DNA of 64,000 bases from Kordia jejudonensis (GTDB taxonomy: Bacteria; Bacteroidota; Bacteroidia; Flavobacteriales; Flavobacteriaceae). Of the stretch, positions 1 to 9,510 are shown piece after piece. The DNA lies in the NCBI RefSeq assembly GCF_001005315.1, contig NZ_LBMG01000010.1:62001-126000 (forward strand), written 5' to 3'. How positions within the stretch are numbered: the stretch's first letter is position 1; each line of letters opens with the position of its first letter. The notes beneath the pieces are model-generated. The model saw nothing but the letters and a program-made list of their open reading frames with translations, was not told where the DNA came from and did not search any database. A program made the position numbers and the translations under genes.

Positions 1-300
1 ATCCAGTTCAGGTGTCATTTGAATTTGACAACCTAAGCGACTGTTTTCTTCTACGTAGAATGCTTCCGCAAGCATCATGTCTTCATCAACGCTCATTTCT
101 GGCAACTCATGATCGGAATGTACATAACATTGACAAGAAGCACACATTGCCATGCCGCCACAAATTCCAATGGTTCCTTCGGGCGCAAGCTCATACGAAC
201 GTACAACTTCCATTAAATTCATTGCCATATCAGTTGGCGCTACGATTTTGTGTGTAACGCCTTCCCGATCTGTTATTTTTATATTGATGTCTTGTGACAT
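1..300 (-). CDS. 2Fe-2S ferredoxin (C-terminus cut by window edge)
   Basis: Read from the ATG at 300 the frame stays open to base 1, giving about 100 residues. It contains the adrenodoxin/ISC-type cluster motif C-x5-C-x2-C (CGGMAMCASC) and a fourth cysteine in LGCQIQ, about 37 residues later. This is the ligand pattern of vertebrate-type 2Fe-2S ferredoxins that carry electrons in the cytosol. It lies downstream of a ferredoxin-NADP reductase (533-1588) and of NifU and Mrp proteins on the same strand, so an electron-transfer or Fe-S assembly role is likely. Only a few C-terminal residues should be missing. Confidence 0.85.
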   Translation of the reverse strand, partial: MSQDINIKITDREGVTHKIVAPTDMAMNLMEVVRSYELAPEGTIGICGGMAMCASCQCYVHSDHELPEMSVDEDMMLAEAFYVEENSRLGCQIQMTPELD

Positions 301-341
301 GATATTTTACTTTATTGTAAATTTATGACTATTAATTTTCA

Positions 342-428
342 TTTTCTTTGCTTGCCCAAAGAAAACGAAACAAAAGAAAAGGCACTTTTTCTGGCAGGTA
401 TTTTTAGTTTTCTCGCTGGAAAACTAAA
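342..428. repeat. two adjacent hairpins between ferredoxin and its reductase
   Basis: Two perfect inverted repeats occur in the 232-bp gap: TTTTCTTTG/CAAAGAAAA (342-350 and 357-365, 6-nt loop) and TTTAGTTTTC/GAAAACTAAA (403-412 and 419-428, 6-nt loop). There is no strong T tract in the minus-strand reading direction. It resembles a mobile intergenic palindromic repeat more than a terminator, but only one copy is visible here. Confidence 0.4.
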
Positions 429-532
429 ACCAAAAATGTTTTGCTAAATTTCCTCCAAGGCTTCAAAAATTCTTAACGCAAAACCTTTTCTATACTTCAG
501 AAAAAGAATGAACTACCGACAAACTATTTTCT

Positions 533-1588
533 TTAATTTATCGCTTTTACAACCGCTTTTGGTGCTTCTTTACGAGTTCCGTCAAAACCATCAATTCCGC
601 TTACGGTTGTGTATTTCATGACATATTTTTTGTCAGGAAAGATTCGCTGATACGCACTTTGACACATTAAGGTAGCTTCGTGAAATCCACAAAGAATCAA
701 CTTCAATTTCCCTGGATAGGTATTTACATCACCAATGGCATAGATTCCTGGAATGTTTGTTTGATAGTCTAATGTATTGTCAACTTTGATGGCGTTTTTC
801 TCAATTTCCAATCCCCAATCGCCAATTGGCCCTAATTTTGGTGCCAATCCGAATAATGGAATGAAATGATCGGTTTCCAACGTAAATGAATCTTCTCCTT
901 TTTTGGTAATTTCAACACCAGTTACGTGGTCTTCGCCATGAATTCCTGTAATTTCCGCAGGTGTAATAAGGTTGATTTTTCCAAGATTTTTCAGTTCTTG
1001 TACTTTTTCAACTGAATCCAAAGCGCCACGAAATTCCGTTCGTCTGTGTACCAACGTTACTTCCGAAGCAACATCTGTTAGAAAGATACTCCAATCCAAC
1101 GCAGAATCGCCTCCACCAGCAATGACCACTTTTTTGTTACGATAGATTTCTGGATCACGAATGATGTATTCTACACCTTTGTCTTCGTAGTTTGCTAGGT
1201 TTTGAATAGGTGGTTTTCTTGGCTCAAAACTTCCCAATCCGCCAGCAATGGCAACTATTGGCGCATGATGTTTTGTTCCTTTATTTGTAGTAACGATGAA
1301 ACTTCCATCGTCTAATTTTTCAATCGTTTCGGCGCGTTCTCCTAAGGTAAATGTAGGTTCGAACGGCTCAATTTGTTTCATTAAATTGTCTACCAAATCG
1401 CCCGCTAATACTTCAGGATATCCTGGAATATCATAGATAGGTTTTTTGGGATAAATTTCTGAGCATTGTCCACCAGGTTGTGGCAAAGCATCTATCAAGT
1501 GACATTTTAATTTTAACAATCCTGCTTCAAAAACAGTAAATAGTCCTGTAGGACCAGCTCCAATAATGAGAATATCGGTTTTAATCAT
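533..1588 (-). CDS. Ferredoxin-NADP reductase, thioredoxin-reductase-like (YumC type)
   Basis: This 351-residue flavoprotein has an N-terminal FAD-binding GAGPTG motif (residues 11-16), a central NAD(P)H-binding GGGDSALDW segment and a C-terminal YAIGDVNTYPG flavin motif. This is the order of the low-molecular-weight thioredoxin reductase fold, but the redox-active CxxC of true thioredoxin reductases is absent. Length and motifs match Bacillus YumC/Chlorobium-type ferredoxin-NADP+ reductases, which pass electrons between NADPH and ferredoxin. A ferredoxin gene is the next gene downstream on the same strand, and NifU and Mrp genes lie upstream, which supports the assignment. The exact physiological electron direction is inferred. 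Confidence 0.88.
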   Translation of the reverse strand: MIKTDILIIGAGPTGLFTVFEAGLLKLKCHLIDALPQPGGQCSEIYPKKPIYDIPGYPEVLAGDLVDNLMKQIEPFEPTFTLGERAETIEKLDDGSFIVTTNKGTKHHAPIVAIAGGLGSFEPRKPPIQNLANYEDKGVEYIIRDPEIYRNKKVVIAGGGDSALDWSIFLTDVASEVTLVHRRTEFRGALDSVEKVQELKNLGKINLITPAEITGIHGEDHVTGVEITKKGEDSFTLETDHFIPLFGLAPKLGPIGDWGLEIEKNAIKVDNTLDYQTNIPGIYAIGDVNTYPGKLKLILCGFHEATLMCQSAYQRIFPDKKYVMKYTTVSGIDGFDGTRKEAPKAVVKAIN

Positions 1589-1655
1589 TTTTCTTTAAAT
1601 ATATTCTGATACAAAAATAAGTGGCACGTTTGTGTATTTTTATGACATTCGTCAA

Positions 1656-1895
1656 TTATTCCACACTGATTACCTTTTCAATTTGTGGCACATGCTTTTT
1701 GATCGTCATTTCAACACCTGATTTCAGTGTCATTTGGTTTACACTACATCCGACGCAAGCTCCTTCTAACTGAACTTTTACCAACGTGTCATTTTCGATT
1801 TCAACGAGTCTTATATCGCCGCCATCGCTTTGAAGAAAAGGACGAATTTCGTCTAATGCCTTTTCAACGCTGTCTTTTATTTCTTCACTTGTCAT
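1656..1895 (-). CDS. NifU-type Fe-S scaffold protein
   Basis: A 79-residue protein made only of the NifU C-terminal domain. It shows the LQSDGGDIRLVEIE signature and the CVGC cluster-binding motif (C47 and C50). Such single-domain NfuA-like proteins bind a labile [4Fe-4S] cluster, probably at a homodimer interface, and hand it to apo-proteins. It sits 20 bp downstream of the Mrp-type carrier ATPase gene and 67 bp upstream of the ferredoxin reductase gene, all on the minus strand, consistent with one Fe-S maturation operon. Confidence 0.9.
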   Translation of the reverse strand: MTSEEIKDSVEKALDEIRPFLQSDGGDIRLVEIENDTLVKVQLEGACVGCSVNQMTLKSGVEMTIKKHVPQIEKVISVE

Positions 1896-1915
1896 CTTTA
1901 ATTTTGTTTACGTGA

Positions 1916-3043
1916 TTATTTTTTTACTGCTGAACAACCAGCCATTGTTGTTATTTTTATGGCTTCTGTAGCTGGTAAACTTTCGTTTCTGTTAACTACT
2001 TCTTGAACAACGTTTTGTGTTAGTTTTTCAAAAGCAGCTTCAATAAGCGTTGCGGTTTGCATTGCTGCAGGTCGTCCAACATCACCAGCTTCACGAATAC
2101 TTTGTACTAATGGAATTTCTCCTAAAAATGGTACATCAATGTCTTCTGCAAGGTTTTTAGCTCCTTCTTTTCCGAAAATGTAATATTTGTTGTCTGGTAA
2201 TTCTTCAGGAGTAAAGTACGCCATATTTTCTATAATTCCCAATACAGGAACGTTTATACTTTCTTGTTGAAACATTGCCACCCCTTTTTTTGCATCAGCT
2301 AAGGCAACATTTTGTGGTGTACTTACGACAACTGCGCCTGTAAGTGGTAGCGATTGCATGATGCTTAAGTGAATATCTCCTGTTCCTGGAGGAAGATCGA
2401 GCAATAGGAAATCTAATTCGCCCCAAGCGGCATCAAAAATCATTTGATTTAAAGCTTTACTCGCCATTGGTCCACGCCAAACAACTGCCTGATTTGGTTT
2501 TGTAAAGAATCCGATAGAAAGAATTTTTACACCATAACTTTCCACAGGTTTCATTTTAGAAACATTGTCAACTTTTACGGCTAATGGCTTTTCGCCTTCT
2601 ACATCAAACATAATTGGCATGGAAGGTCCATAAATATCTGCATCTAATACACCAACTTTGAAGCCCATTTTTGCTAAAGTAACTGCAATATTTGCCGTCA
2701 CGGTAGATTTTCCAACACCACCTTTTCCAGAAGCAACGGCAACAATATTTTTGATATTTGGCAATTGTTTTCCTTTTATTTGTGGCTTTTCAGGTGCTTC
2801 CACCTTGATATTTACTTTTACTTTCGCTTCCGCATATACTTTTTCGCGCAATACGGAAACGATTTCCGATTCTACTTTTTTACGTGCTTGCATCGCTGGA
2901 TTTGTGATGATAATGTCTAATACAATTTCATCTGCAAATGTCATGATGTTTCTAACGGCTCCACTGGCAACCATATTTGCACCTTCTCCTGGAACGGTAA
3001 TGGTACTTAGTGCTGCTTGTATGTCTTTCTTTTCTATTTTCAC
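1916..3043 (-). CDS. Mrp/NBP35-family Fe-S cluster carrier ATPase
   Basis: A 375-residue protein with an N-terminal MIP18/DUF59-type domain (about residues 1-90) followed by a ParA/MinD-like P-loop ATPase. The deviant Walker A GKGGVGKS is at residues 106-113, followed by the DADIYGPS and LDLPPGTGDIHL motifs typical of Mrp/ApbC. Family members carry Fe-S clusters to target enzymes. The usual C-terminal CxxC is not evident; only one cysteine is visible near the end (AGCSAVKK), a mild anomaly. It is the first gene of the minus-strand group Mrp-NifU-FNR-ferredoxin. Confidence 0.9.
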   Translation of the reverse strand: MKIEKKDIQAALSTITVPGEGANMVASGAVRNIMTFADEIVLDIIITNPAMQARKKVESEIVSVLREKVYAEAKVKVNIKVEAPEKPQIKGKQLPNIKNIVAVASGKGGVGKSTVTANIAVTLAKMGFKVGVLDADIYGPSMPIMFDVEGEKPLAVKVDNVSKMKPVESYGVKILSIGFFTKPNQAVVWRGPMASKALNQMIFDAAWGELDFLLLDLPPGTGDIHLSIMQSLPLTGAVVVSTPQNVALADAKKGVAMFQQESINVPVLGIIENMAYFTPEELPDNKYYIFGKEGAKNLAEDIDVPFLGEIPLVQSIREAGDVGRPAAMQTATLIEAAFEKLTQNVVQEVVNRNESLPATEAIKITTMAGCSAVKK

Positions 3044-3275
3044 GAGAATTGTTTTTTTATCAATAATATAAATTGATTCTAAATTGCAAAGATACAGCGA
3101 AATGTTTAGAATTAGAAGCCGTTACATTGAAATGATTGATTGTGCAATATGATCTTACTATGATAGATTTTTAGACTTCTTTTTATCGAAAAAAAGCAAT
3201 TTATATATTTTTTGAATTTATTTTTCTTTTTATTTGTAATGCACATTTCCCCGTCAAAACACATACAACCTACTC

Positions 3276-6200
3276 ATGAAACAACTTTCTTTTTCGTTGC
3301 TTTTACTCTTTTGTGTACAAGCAATTCAAGCTCAAATTGCAACTATTGGCGATCCAAATCTCAAAACCGAATTAATTGCCGATGGTGTTGACACCAATGG
3401 TGACGGAGAAATTCAAGTCACTGAAGCACTAGCAGTTACTAACTTAAATATAAGCGGCAATCAAACGAGAACTTTTGAAGGTATTGATCAATTTACAAAT
3501 CTTACAAACTTGACAATCGGATCTTCATCGTATCCTTTTGATGAATATACTAATCTTGATCTCAGAAAATTAACAAACCTTGAAGTTCTGAATTGTTCTT
3601 CGGGTATCAATGGAGAAGTGAATGTTTCTGATTTGAATAACTTAAAAATATTAAATGCAGGTGTAGCTACATTTGGTAATATTTCTAAATTTAATTTAAC
3701 AGGACTCGCTAGCTTAGAAGAATTTTCGTATGCACCAGCTTCTGGTGGAGGATTTACAAATCCATATTTTAATCAGTTAACTAATTTAAAAAAACTCGAA
3801 ATAAGTAGCAATAGCTTGTCATTTTTAGAAATTGGAAATTTGACGAATTTAGAATGGCTAAGCTGCGCTAATAATCAACTTACTTCACTCGATTTATCAA
3901 ACATGTCAAATCTAACGGTGTTTTCTTGTACTCAAAATCAGTTAACCTCATTAGATCTTAGCAATAATAACATTACAGGATCATTAAGTTTTGCCTATAA
4001 CCCAATTACTTCCTTGAATATAAAAGATGGGAATGCAATAACAATTCAAAGTTATTCATTAGAAGCAACGAACATACAAAACGTTTGTTGTGATGCGAGT
4101 GAATTAACTGATATTCAAAACAGTTTTACAAATGCAGGATATACAGGTGTTACTTTTGAAACTAATTGTGCGCCGACGCCAAGTACTCCATATTATACCA
4201 TTCAAGGAAAAAACACCTTAGATAGTAACTTAAACGGTTGTGACGCTGGAGATGATTTTTTACCAACAGTTGAATATACAATTTCTAATGGCACAGATGA
4301 TGTAATTATTTATACAGACAAATTTGGTAATTATGAGTTTGTTGGAAAAGCAGGAACCTATACCATAACGCCAAGCATTCCAAATACAAATTATTACAGC
4401 ATTTCTCCTGCAAGTATTACAGTAAATTTTCCAGCAGATGGAACTACGGTTATTCAAGATTTTTGCGTAACGCCAAACGGCGCTCCAATTGTAACTTCAC
4501 TTTCTACACGATTAAAAAATGATATCCTTGCACAAACAAATGTTGATACGAATGGTGATGGAGAAATACAAATTACAGAAGCCGAAAGCGTGACAAGTTT
4601 AACCGTAATAAGTCCAATTATTAAAGGCTTGGATGATTTTATTAATATTGAAACGCTAAATTGTAATGGTTCTTCAATTTTTGCCAATCCTTATAATACA
4701 GTTTTTGTGTTATATTTAGATGTAAGTCCGTTGGTTAATTTGAAAAACTTATACGCTTCTAGGAATCGAATTGCCACGTTAGATGTAAGTCAAAATACAA
4801 ATTTAGAACGTTTAGATTGTAGAGGAAACTTACTAAATTCTTTACTACTAACGAACAACCCAAATTTAACATATTTATCTTGTGGAAATTTTACAGCAAA
4901 CCCAATTATTCCTCCTGGCGCATATTCTGAGGTAAACAGAAATACGTTTAAGATATTAGATTTGAGTACTAATACGTTACTAGAATCTGTAAACTGTTCG
5001 TATGCTACCATGGAAGGAATTGTTTTTGGCAGTAATACAAATTTAGAAACAATTTACTGCATAAACAATGGGCTTACTTCGCTTGATATTTCACAACTTC
5101 CAAATTTAAAAACCTTGCATTGTTTTACAAATGATGGTACAAGTAGTTATATTCCAAATAGTGAACCTAATCAACTTGCAGCACTTAATGTTTCTCAAAA
5201 TGTAAACTTAGAAAATCTTAATTGCAGCAATAACCTTTTAACTTCTATTGATGTTTCGCAAAATAGCAACTTACTTTATTTTGACTGTAGTAACAACCCA
5301 CTAAACAGTTTTGATATTTCGCAAAATACAGGATTGAAAACTTTAGGTTGTGCCAATGTTGGACTCACCATACTCGATTTGAGTCTGTTTCCAGATTTGT
5401 ATAGTGTAAATTGTGCTGATAATCAGCTAACAACACTCGACATTTCTCAAAATCCAATACTTCAATATTTGACTTGTCAAAACAACCAAATTACACAGTT
5501 ATTTGTAAAAAATGGAAATAATTTTGAGACAACCGTTACAGATTATTATGCTAGCTATCATTTTAGATATTCAGGAAACCCACTAGAATATATTTGTGCA
5601 GACGAGTTTGAAATTGAAGAAATTTTAAATTATATGCCTTCTAATTTAAGTGTCGCTGTAAATACCTATTGCTCTTTTGTACCTGGTGGAAGCTACAATA
5701 CTATTGAAGGAACGGTTCGTTTTGATGCCAACGCAAATGGTTGTGATATAAATGACAATCCGTATGAATACTTAAATCTAAACTTGACAAACAGTACAAA
5801 CGAGACTACAACGATTGCTACTCAAAATGATGGTTCATACAGTTTTCATTTTTCCGATGATGGTGTATACACGTTAACGCCAATTTTGGAAAACCCATTA
5901 TATTTTACGGTTTCTCCAGCAAGTATTACAGTCAATTTCCCAACTGATGCAAGTCCGTTTACACAAAATTTCTGCATCACACCAAATGTAGTTGCCAATG
6001 ATGTTGATATTACGTTGATTCCTTTAAATCAAGCCAGACCTGGATTTGACAGTAATTACAAAATAGTCTACAAAAACAAAGGAAATACAACAATAACTGG
6101 CGCAATTCAGCTAACTTTTGAAGATGATGTGATGGATTTAGTCATGTCAAATCCAACTGTGACTACACAAGCTGTAAATTCACTTCTGTGGAATTATGCA

Positions 6201-7055
6201 AACCTATTGCCATTTGAAACACGTGAAATTTTCTTTACAATGAATTTAAACACGCCAACAGATGCTTCTTTCCCGCTAAATTCAGATGATGTGCTTGATT
6301 TTGAAGCTACTATTACTCCAATTGTTGCCGATGAAACAATGGACGATAATACAAACACGCTTTCGCAAACGGTTGTAAACTCTTTTGATCCTAATGACAA
6401 AACATGTTTGCAAGGAACTGAAATAACAACTGATCTTGTTGGCGAATATGTCGATTATATGATTCGATTTGAAAATACAGGAACTGCCAACGCCATTAAT
6501 GTGGTAGTAAAAGATGTCATAAACACAACTATGTTTGATCCGAGTACATTAATTGTCACCAATGCAATTCATGCAGTTACTACTCGATTTACGAATGCGA
6601 ATACTGTTGAATTTATTTTTGAAAATATCAATTTACCTTTTGACGATGCTTCTAATGATGGTTTTGTAACGTTTAAAATAAAAACACTTCCAACTTTAGC
6701 CATTAACGATACGTTTGAAAACGAAGCAGAAATTTTCTTTGATTATAATTTCCCAATAGAAACCAACAAAGCAATTACACTTGTTGAAGATACTTTAAAC
6801 ACCCCAAATTTTGAGTTAGACGATTTTGAAATGTATCCAAATCCAGTAAAAGATATGTTGATTATTAAAACAAAAGAAGCGATTGAAACAATAAAAATCT
6901 ATGACATTTCGGGCAGATTGATACGACAAACTGCATATACAGCAACACAAAATACCATCGAAATTACTACTGCAAAATTTACAACAGGAACGTATTTCAT
7001 AAATATAAAAACAGTTTCTAATGCTACTCTAGTAAAGAAAATGATTAAAATGTAA
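3276..7055 (+). CDS. Large secreted leucine-rich-repeat protein with T9SS sorting tail
   Basis: 1259 residues. A signal peptide (MKQLSFSLLLLFCVQAIQAQ) is followed by two copies of one architecture. Each has an EF-hand-like VDTNGDGEIQ loop (about residues 38-48 and 423-433), a run of Bacteroidota-type leucine-rich repeats of the form NL..LxCxxNxLTSLDIS, and an SdrD-B-like beta domain (about 306-398 and 807-900, both with NGCD and SPASITVNFP). A DUF7619-like domain with FDPNDKTC and RFENTGTANA follows, then a type IX secretion sorting domain from about 1181 (FEMYPNPVKDML...GRLIRQ). It is probably exported across the outer membrane and surface-attached or released. Function is unknown; adhesion or ligand binding is inferred. 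Confidence 0.85.
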   Translation: MKQLSFSLLLLFCVQAIQAQIATIGDPNLKTELIADGVDTNGDGEIQVTEALAVTNLNISGNQTRTFEGIDQFTNLTNLTIGSSSYPFDEYTNLDLRKLTNLEVLNCSSGINGEVNVSDLNNLKILNAGVATFGNISKFNLTGLASLEEFSYAPASGGGFTNPYFNQLTNLKKLEISSNSLSFLEIGNLTNLEWLSCANNQLTSLDLSNMSNLTVFSCTQNQLTSLDLSNNNITGSLSFAYNPITSLNIKDGNAITIQSYSLEATNIQNVCCDASELTDIQNSFTNAGYTGVTFETNCAPTPSTPYYTIQGKNTLDSNLNGCDAGDDFLPTVEYTISNGTDDVIIYTDKFGNYEFVGKAGTYTITPSIPNTNYYSISPASITVNFPADGTTVIQDFCVTPNGAPIVTSLSTRLKNDILAQTNVDTNGDGEIQITEAESVTSLTVISPIIKGLDDFINIETLNCNGSSIFANPYNTVFVLYLDVSPLVNLKNLYASRNRIATLDVSQNTNLERLDCRGNLLNSLLLTNNPNLTYLSCGNFTANPIIPPGAYSEVNRNTFKILDLSTNTLLESVNCSYATMEGIVFGSNTNLETIYCINNGLTSLDISQLPNLKTLHCFTNDGTSSYIPNSEPNQLAALNVSQNVNLENLNCSNNLLTSIDVSQNSNLLYFDCSNNPLNSFDISQNTGLKTLGCANVGLTILDLSLFPDLYSVNCADNQLTTLDISQNPILQYLTCQNNQITQLFVKNGNNFETTVTDYYASYHFRYSGNPLEYICADEFEIEEILNYMPSNLSVAVNTYCSFVPGGSYNTIEGTVRFDANANGCDINDNPYEYLNLNLTNSTNETTTIATQNDGSYSFHFSDDGVYTLTPILENPLYFTVSPASITVNFPTDASPFTQNFCITPNVVANDVDITLIPLNQARPGFDSNYKIVYKNKGNTTITGAIQLTFEDDVMDLVMSNPTVTTQAVNSLLWNYANLLPFETREIFFTMNLNTPTDASFPLNSDDVLDFEATITPIVADETMDDNTNTLSQTVVNSFDPNDKTCLQGTEITTDLVGEYVDYMIRFENTGTANAINVVVKDVINTTMFDPSTLIVTNAIHAVTTRFTNANTVEFIFENINLPFDDASNDGFVTFKIKTLPTLAINDTFENEAEIFFDYNFPIETNKAITLVEDTLNTPNFELDDFEMYPNPVKDMLIIKTKEAIETIKIYDISGRLIRQTAYTATQNTIEITTAKFTTGTYFINIKTVSNATLVKKMIKM

Positions 7056-7087
7056 ACTCTTTACTGTAAAAAAAAACAGTTTTATGT

Positions 7088-7135
7088 AACACCTTACGCG
7101 TTTGGAATTTAATCCCAATGCGTAAGGTGTTTTTT
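7088..7135 (+). terminator. Rho-independent terminator of the LRR protein gene
   Basis: A 12-bp perfect stem, AACACCTTACGC (7088-7099) with GCGTAAGGTGTT (7120-7131), has an inner TTGG/CCAA pairing and ends in a T run. It starts 33 bp after the stop codon at 7055. Confidence 0.85.
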
Positions 7136-7294
7136 ATTAGTAAAAATTGAATTGGAAAAAATTGAATGTTAAAATTCTAAATAAAACGCAATGGTAAGGC
7201 ATATGTTTTGATGGAAAGTAAACACAACTAATATTTTGGCTCGTATTTGATTTCAAAAAATGTTAAAATATAGTATATTTCCATTCGTTATTTA

Positions 7295-9058
7295 TTGCAT
7301 ATGAAAAACCCTTTACAATTTCCCCTAGTACTTTTATTTTTACTCATTTCTACCATTTCTTTTGGACAAGTAGCTTTAGAAGACTTTTCTACCATTCCTG
7401 ATTCTTTAAAAACAAAATCTAATGATGAATTAATTGGCTACATCAGAGCGCAACTTGGCAAAGATGATATACAAATTCAAGATGACTTCATTTTGTACAC
7501 CAATGCAATTTTAGAAAGAGCAATACGTGAAAATAATGCACAAAATATAATGAGGGCAAATTATTATTATTGCTATGTAAAGGAATCTCAAGGAGATTAC
7601 AAATCTGCGCTGAATTATATGCAAAAAGCATTGGACATTGCAGAAAAAAACAACTTTGGCGACAAGTCTTTAATATTTTTGTATAGAAAAATTGGACTCA
7701 TGAATTTCCGTATAGGGAATTTTGAAGCTGCTCTTAAAAATTATGTGAAAGAATTAAAAATTGCCAAGAAATTAAAAGAATTTGATCGAGAACTCACGCT
7801 TCTACGAAATATAGCATTACTAAAATTAAACACTGGAGACAAAAAAGATTCCTATAGAGTTTTACAGCTGAGCTTAAAAATTATAGACTCTTTAGAAAAG
7901 GAAAATTATCCAAAGGCTGTACAAGAGCGAATAGGCACTATGATGGCATTAGGAAAAAATTACACTGCATTTGGACAATTAGATAAAGCTTTAAAAACCT
8001 ATCAAGATGCATTTGAACTTTCAAAAGAAGAATTTCCTAAACAAAGTACATTACTAAAAGCAGGAATAGGAAATGTGCTCACATTACAAAAAAAATATAC
8101 CGAAGCAATTCCTTATTTAGACACTGCTGAGCAATTAACAGATTCTCTGAATATCGCAGATTTAAAACCTTTTATTTATTTGCACAAAGGAAATAACTTT
8201 TTTGGTTTAAAAAAATATACACAAGCAATACAAGAGCTCACTAAAGTAGATTCTATCATAAAGAATTCAAAATATCCGCCTTCAGAACTTCAAGCTTGTT
8301 ATCCAACATTAGCAAAATGTTATGATGCTTTGGGCGATTATAAAAAATCGAAAGAAAACTATGAAAAATATATTGCTTTAGATGCTAAAAATGACAATCT
8401 GAAATTGGATATCGTGAGCACCATATATGAATTGTATGATATTGACTTTTTGGAAGCGCAAATTGAAGACTTATCAGAAGATGCTGAGAAAAAGGAGAAA
8501 TCTTTAAGTGCTACAAAATTGATTATTATTATTTTAATTGTTCTTATCATATTTCTATTTGCGTATTTTCAATACAAAGCACGTCAAAATCAAAAACGAT
8601 TTGAAGCTTTACTCAACAAATCTACCAGTGTCAAAAAATTAACACCTATTACAAAAACAGAAAAGATTGATCGTAAGAAATTAATCCCAGAAGAAAAAGC
8701 AGCAGAATTGTTGGCTAAACTTGAAAAATTAGAGCGCCAAAAGGTATTTTTAGATCAAAATTGTACCATTGCTTGGTTGGCTAAAAAATTAGGAACCAAT
8801 GCTTCGTATGCTTCTATTATTATCAACGATTATCGACAAAAAAAGTTCCCAGAATATCTTTCCGAATTACGAATTGATTATGCTACAGAACGCTTAAAAG
8901 AAGATAGCAAATTCCGTTCGTATACCATAAAATCAATTGCTAAAGATGTTGGTTATAAATCGTCGGAAGCCTTTTCAAAAGCGTTTAAAAAGATCAATGG
9001 CATCTACCCTTCTTACTTCATTAAAAAACTAAATGAAAAAGCCCAAAATGCGGCGTAA
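7295..9058 (+). CDS. TPR-repeat transmembrane regulator with AraC-type HTH domain
   Basis: 587 residues. An N-terminal signal or anchor sequence (LVLLFLLISTISFGQ) precedes several tetratricopeptide repeats (roughly residues 60-380), then a single transmembrane helix at about 408-427 (IIIILIVLIIFLFAY), a linker and a C-terminal AraC/XylS helix-turn-helix region (about 490-580, with IKSIAKDVGYKSSEAFSKAFKKINGIYPSYF). The predicted topology puts the TPRs in the periplasm and the DNA-binding domain in the cytoplasm, a one-protein signalling layout common in Bacteroidota. The second ATG at 7301 is an equally good start. It lies just upstream of two precursor-peptide genes, so it may control them; that is inference. 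Confidence 0.8.
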   Translation: MHMKNPLQFPLVLLFLLISTISFGQVALEDFSTIPDSLKTKSNDELIGYIRAQLGKDDIQIQDDFILYTNAILERAIRENNAQNIMRANYYYCYVKESQGDYKSALNYMQKALDIAEKNNFGDKSLIFLYRKIGLMNFRIGNFEAALKNYVKELKIAKKLKEFDRELTLLRNIALLKLNTGDKKDSYRVLQLSLKIIDSLEKENYPKAVQERIGTMMALGKNYTAFGQLDKALKTYQDAFELSKEEFPKQSTLLKAGIGNVLTLQKKYTEAIPYLDTAEQLTDSLNIADLKPFIYLHKGNNFFGLKKYTQAIQELTKVDSIIKNSKYPPSELQACYPTLAKCYDALGDYKKSKENYEKYIALDAKNDNLKLDIVSTIYELYDIDFLEAQIEDLSEDAEKKEKSLSATKLIIIILIVLIIFLFAYFQYKARQNQKRFEALLNKSTSVKKLTPITKTEKIDRKKLIPEEKAAELLAKLEKLERQKVFLDQNCTIAWLAKKLGTNASYASIIINDYRQKKFPEYLSELRIDYATERLKEDSKFRSYTIKSIAKDVGYKSSEAFSKAFKKINGIYPSYFIKKLNEKAQNAA

Positions 9059-9150
9059 ATTCATGAATATCGATTGCCTTTTCTTGCGCAAACCCTGTAA
9101 ACTCAATATGTTTGCCCAAGAATAATTCCTCTAACATAAAACAAATTATT

Positions 9151-9441
9151 ATGAAAAAAATGAAAAAATTAAACCTAAACAAAGTGCGTATTGTATCATT
9201 GAAAAACTTACAATCAATTCATGGAGGCTCAACTGTATGCAACCCAACGGGTCCTACTGATCCTACTGGTAGTTTACTTTGCACAGCTGAACCTACAATT
9301 GGTCCTGGCACCTGTCCTTCTACAGGACTTACCTACGGAGGAAATGATGGCGGAACTTTAGATGCGTGGTCAACTCAGCAAACGCAAACAACGCAAGACG
9401 TTAGTAAGGTATTAACAGAATGCGAATTGGCACCTATATAA
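9151..9441 (+). CDS. Class I lanthipeptide-like precursor peptide 1
   Basis: A 96-residue peptide starting at the ATG at 9151. The upstream in-frame extension to 9112 lacks any match in the paralogue and is not used. The leader, residues 1-26, has MKKMKKLNLNK, then IVSLKNL and IHGG, resembling Bacteroidota class I lanthipeptide/natural-product precursor leaders that end in a GG cleavage site. The 70-residue core is rich in Thr, Ser, Gly and Pro and has four cysteines. It shares TYGGNDGG and the tail VLTECELAP with the next gene. No LanB, LanC or protease gene is in the window, so modification must act in trans or not occur. Product class is inferred from the leader. Confidence 0.7.
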   Translation: MKKMKKLNLNKVRIVSLKNLQSIHGGSTVCNPTGPTDPTGSLLCTAEPTIGPGTCPSTGLTYGGNDGGTLDAWSTQQTQTTQDVSKVLTECELAPI

Positions 9442-9510
9442 TAGTGAACGTACATCTCGTAAAAATTCCTCATGAGAGCATAATTCCCCTTAACATTAAA
9501 ACTGATTATT

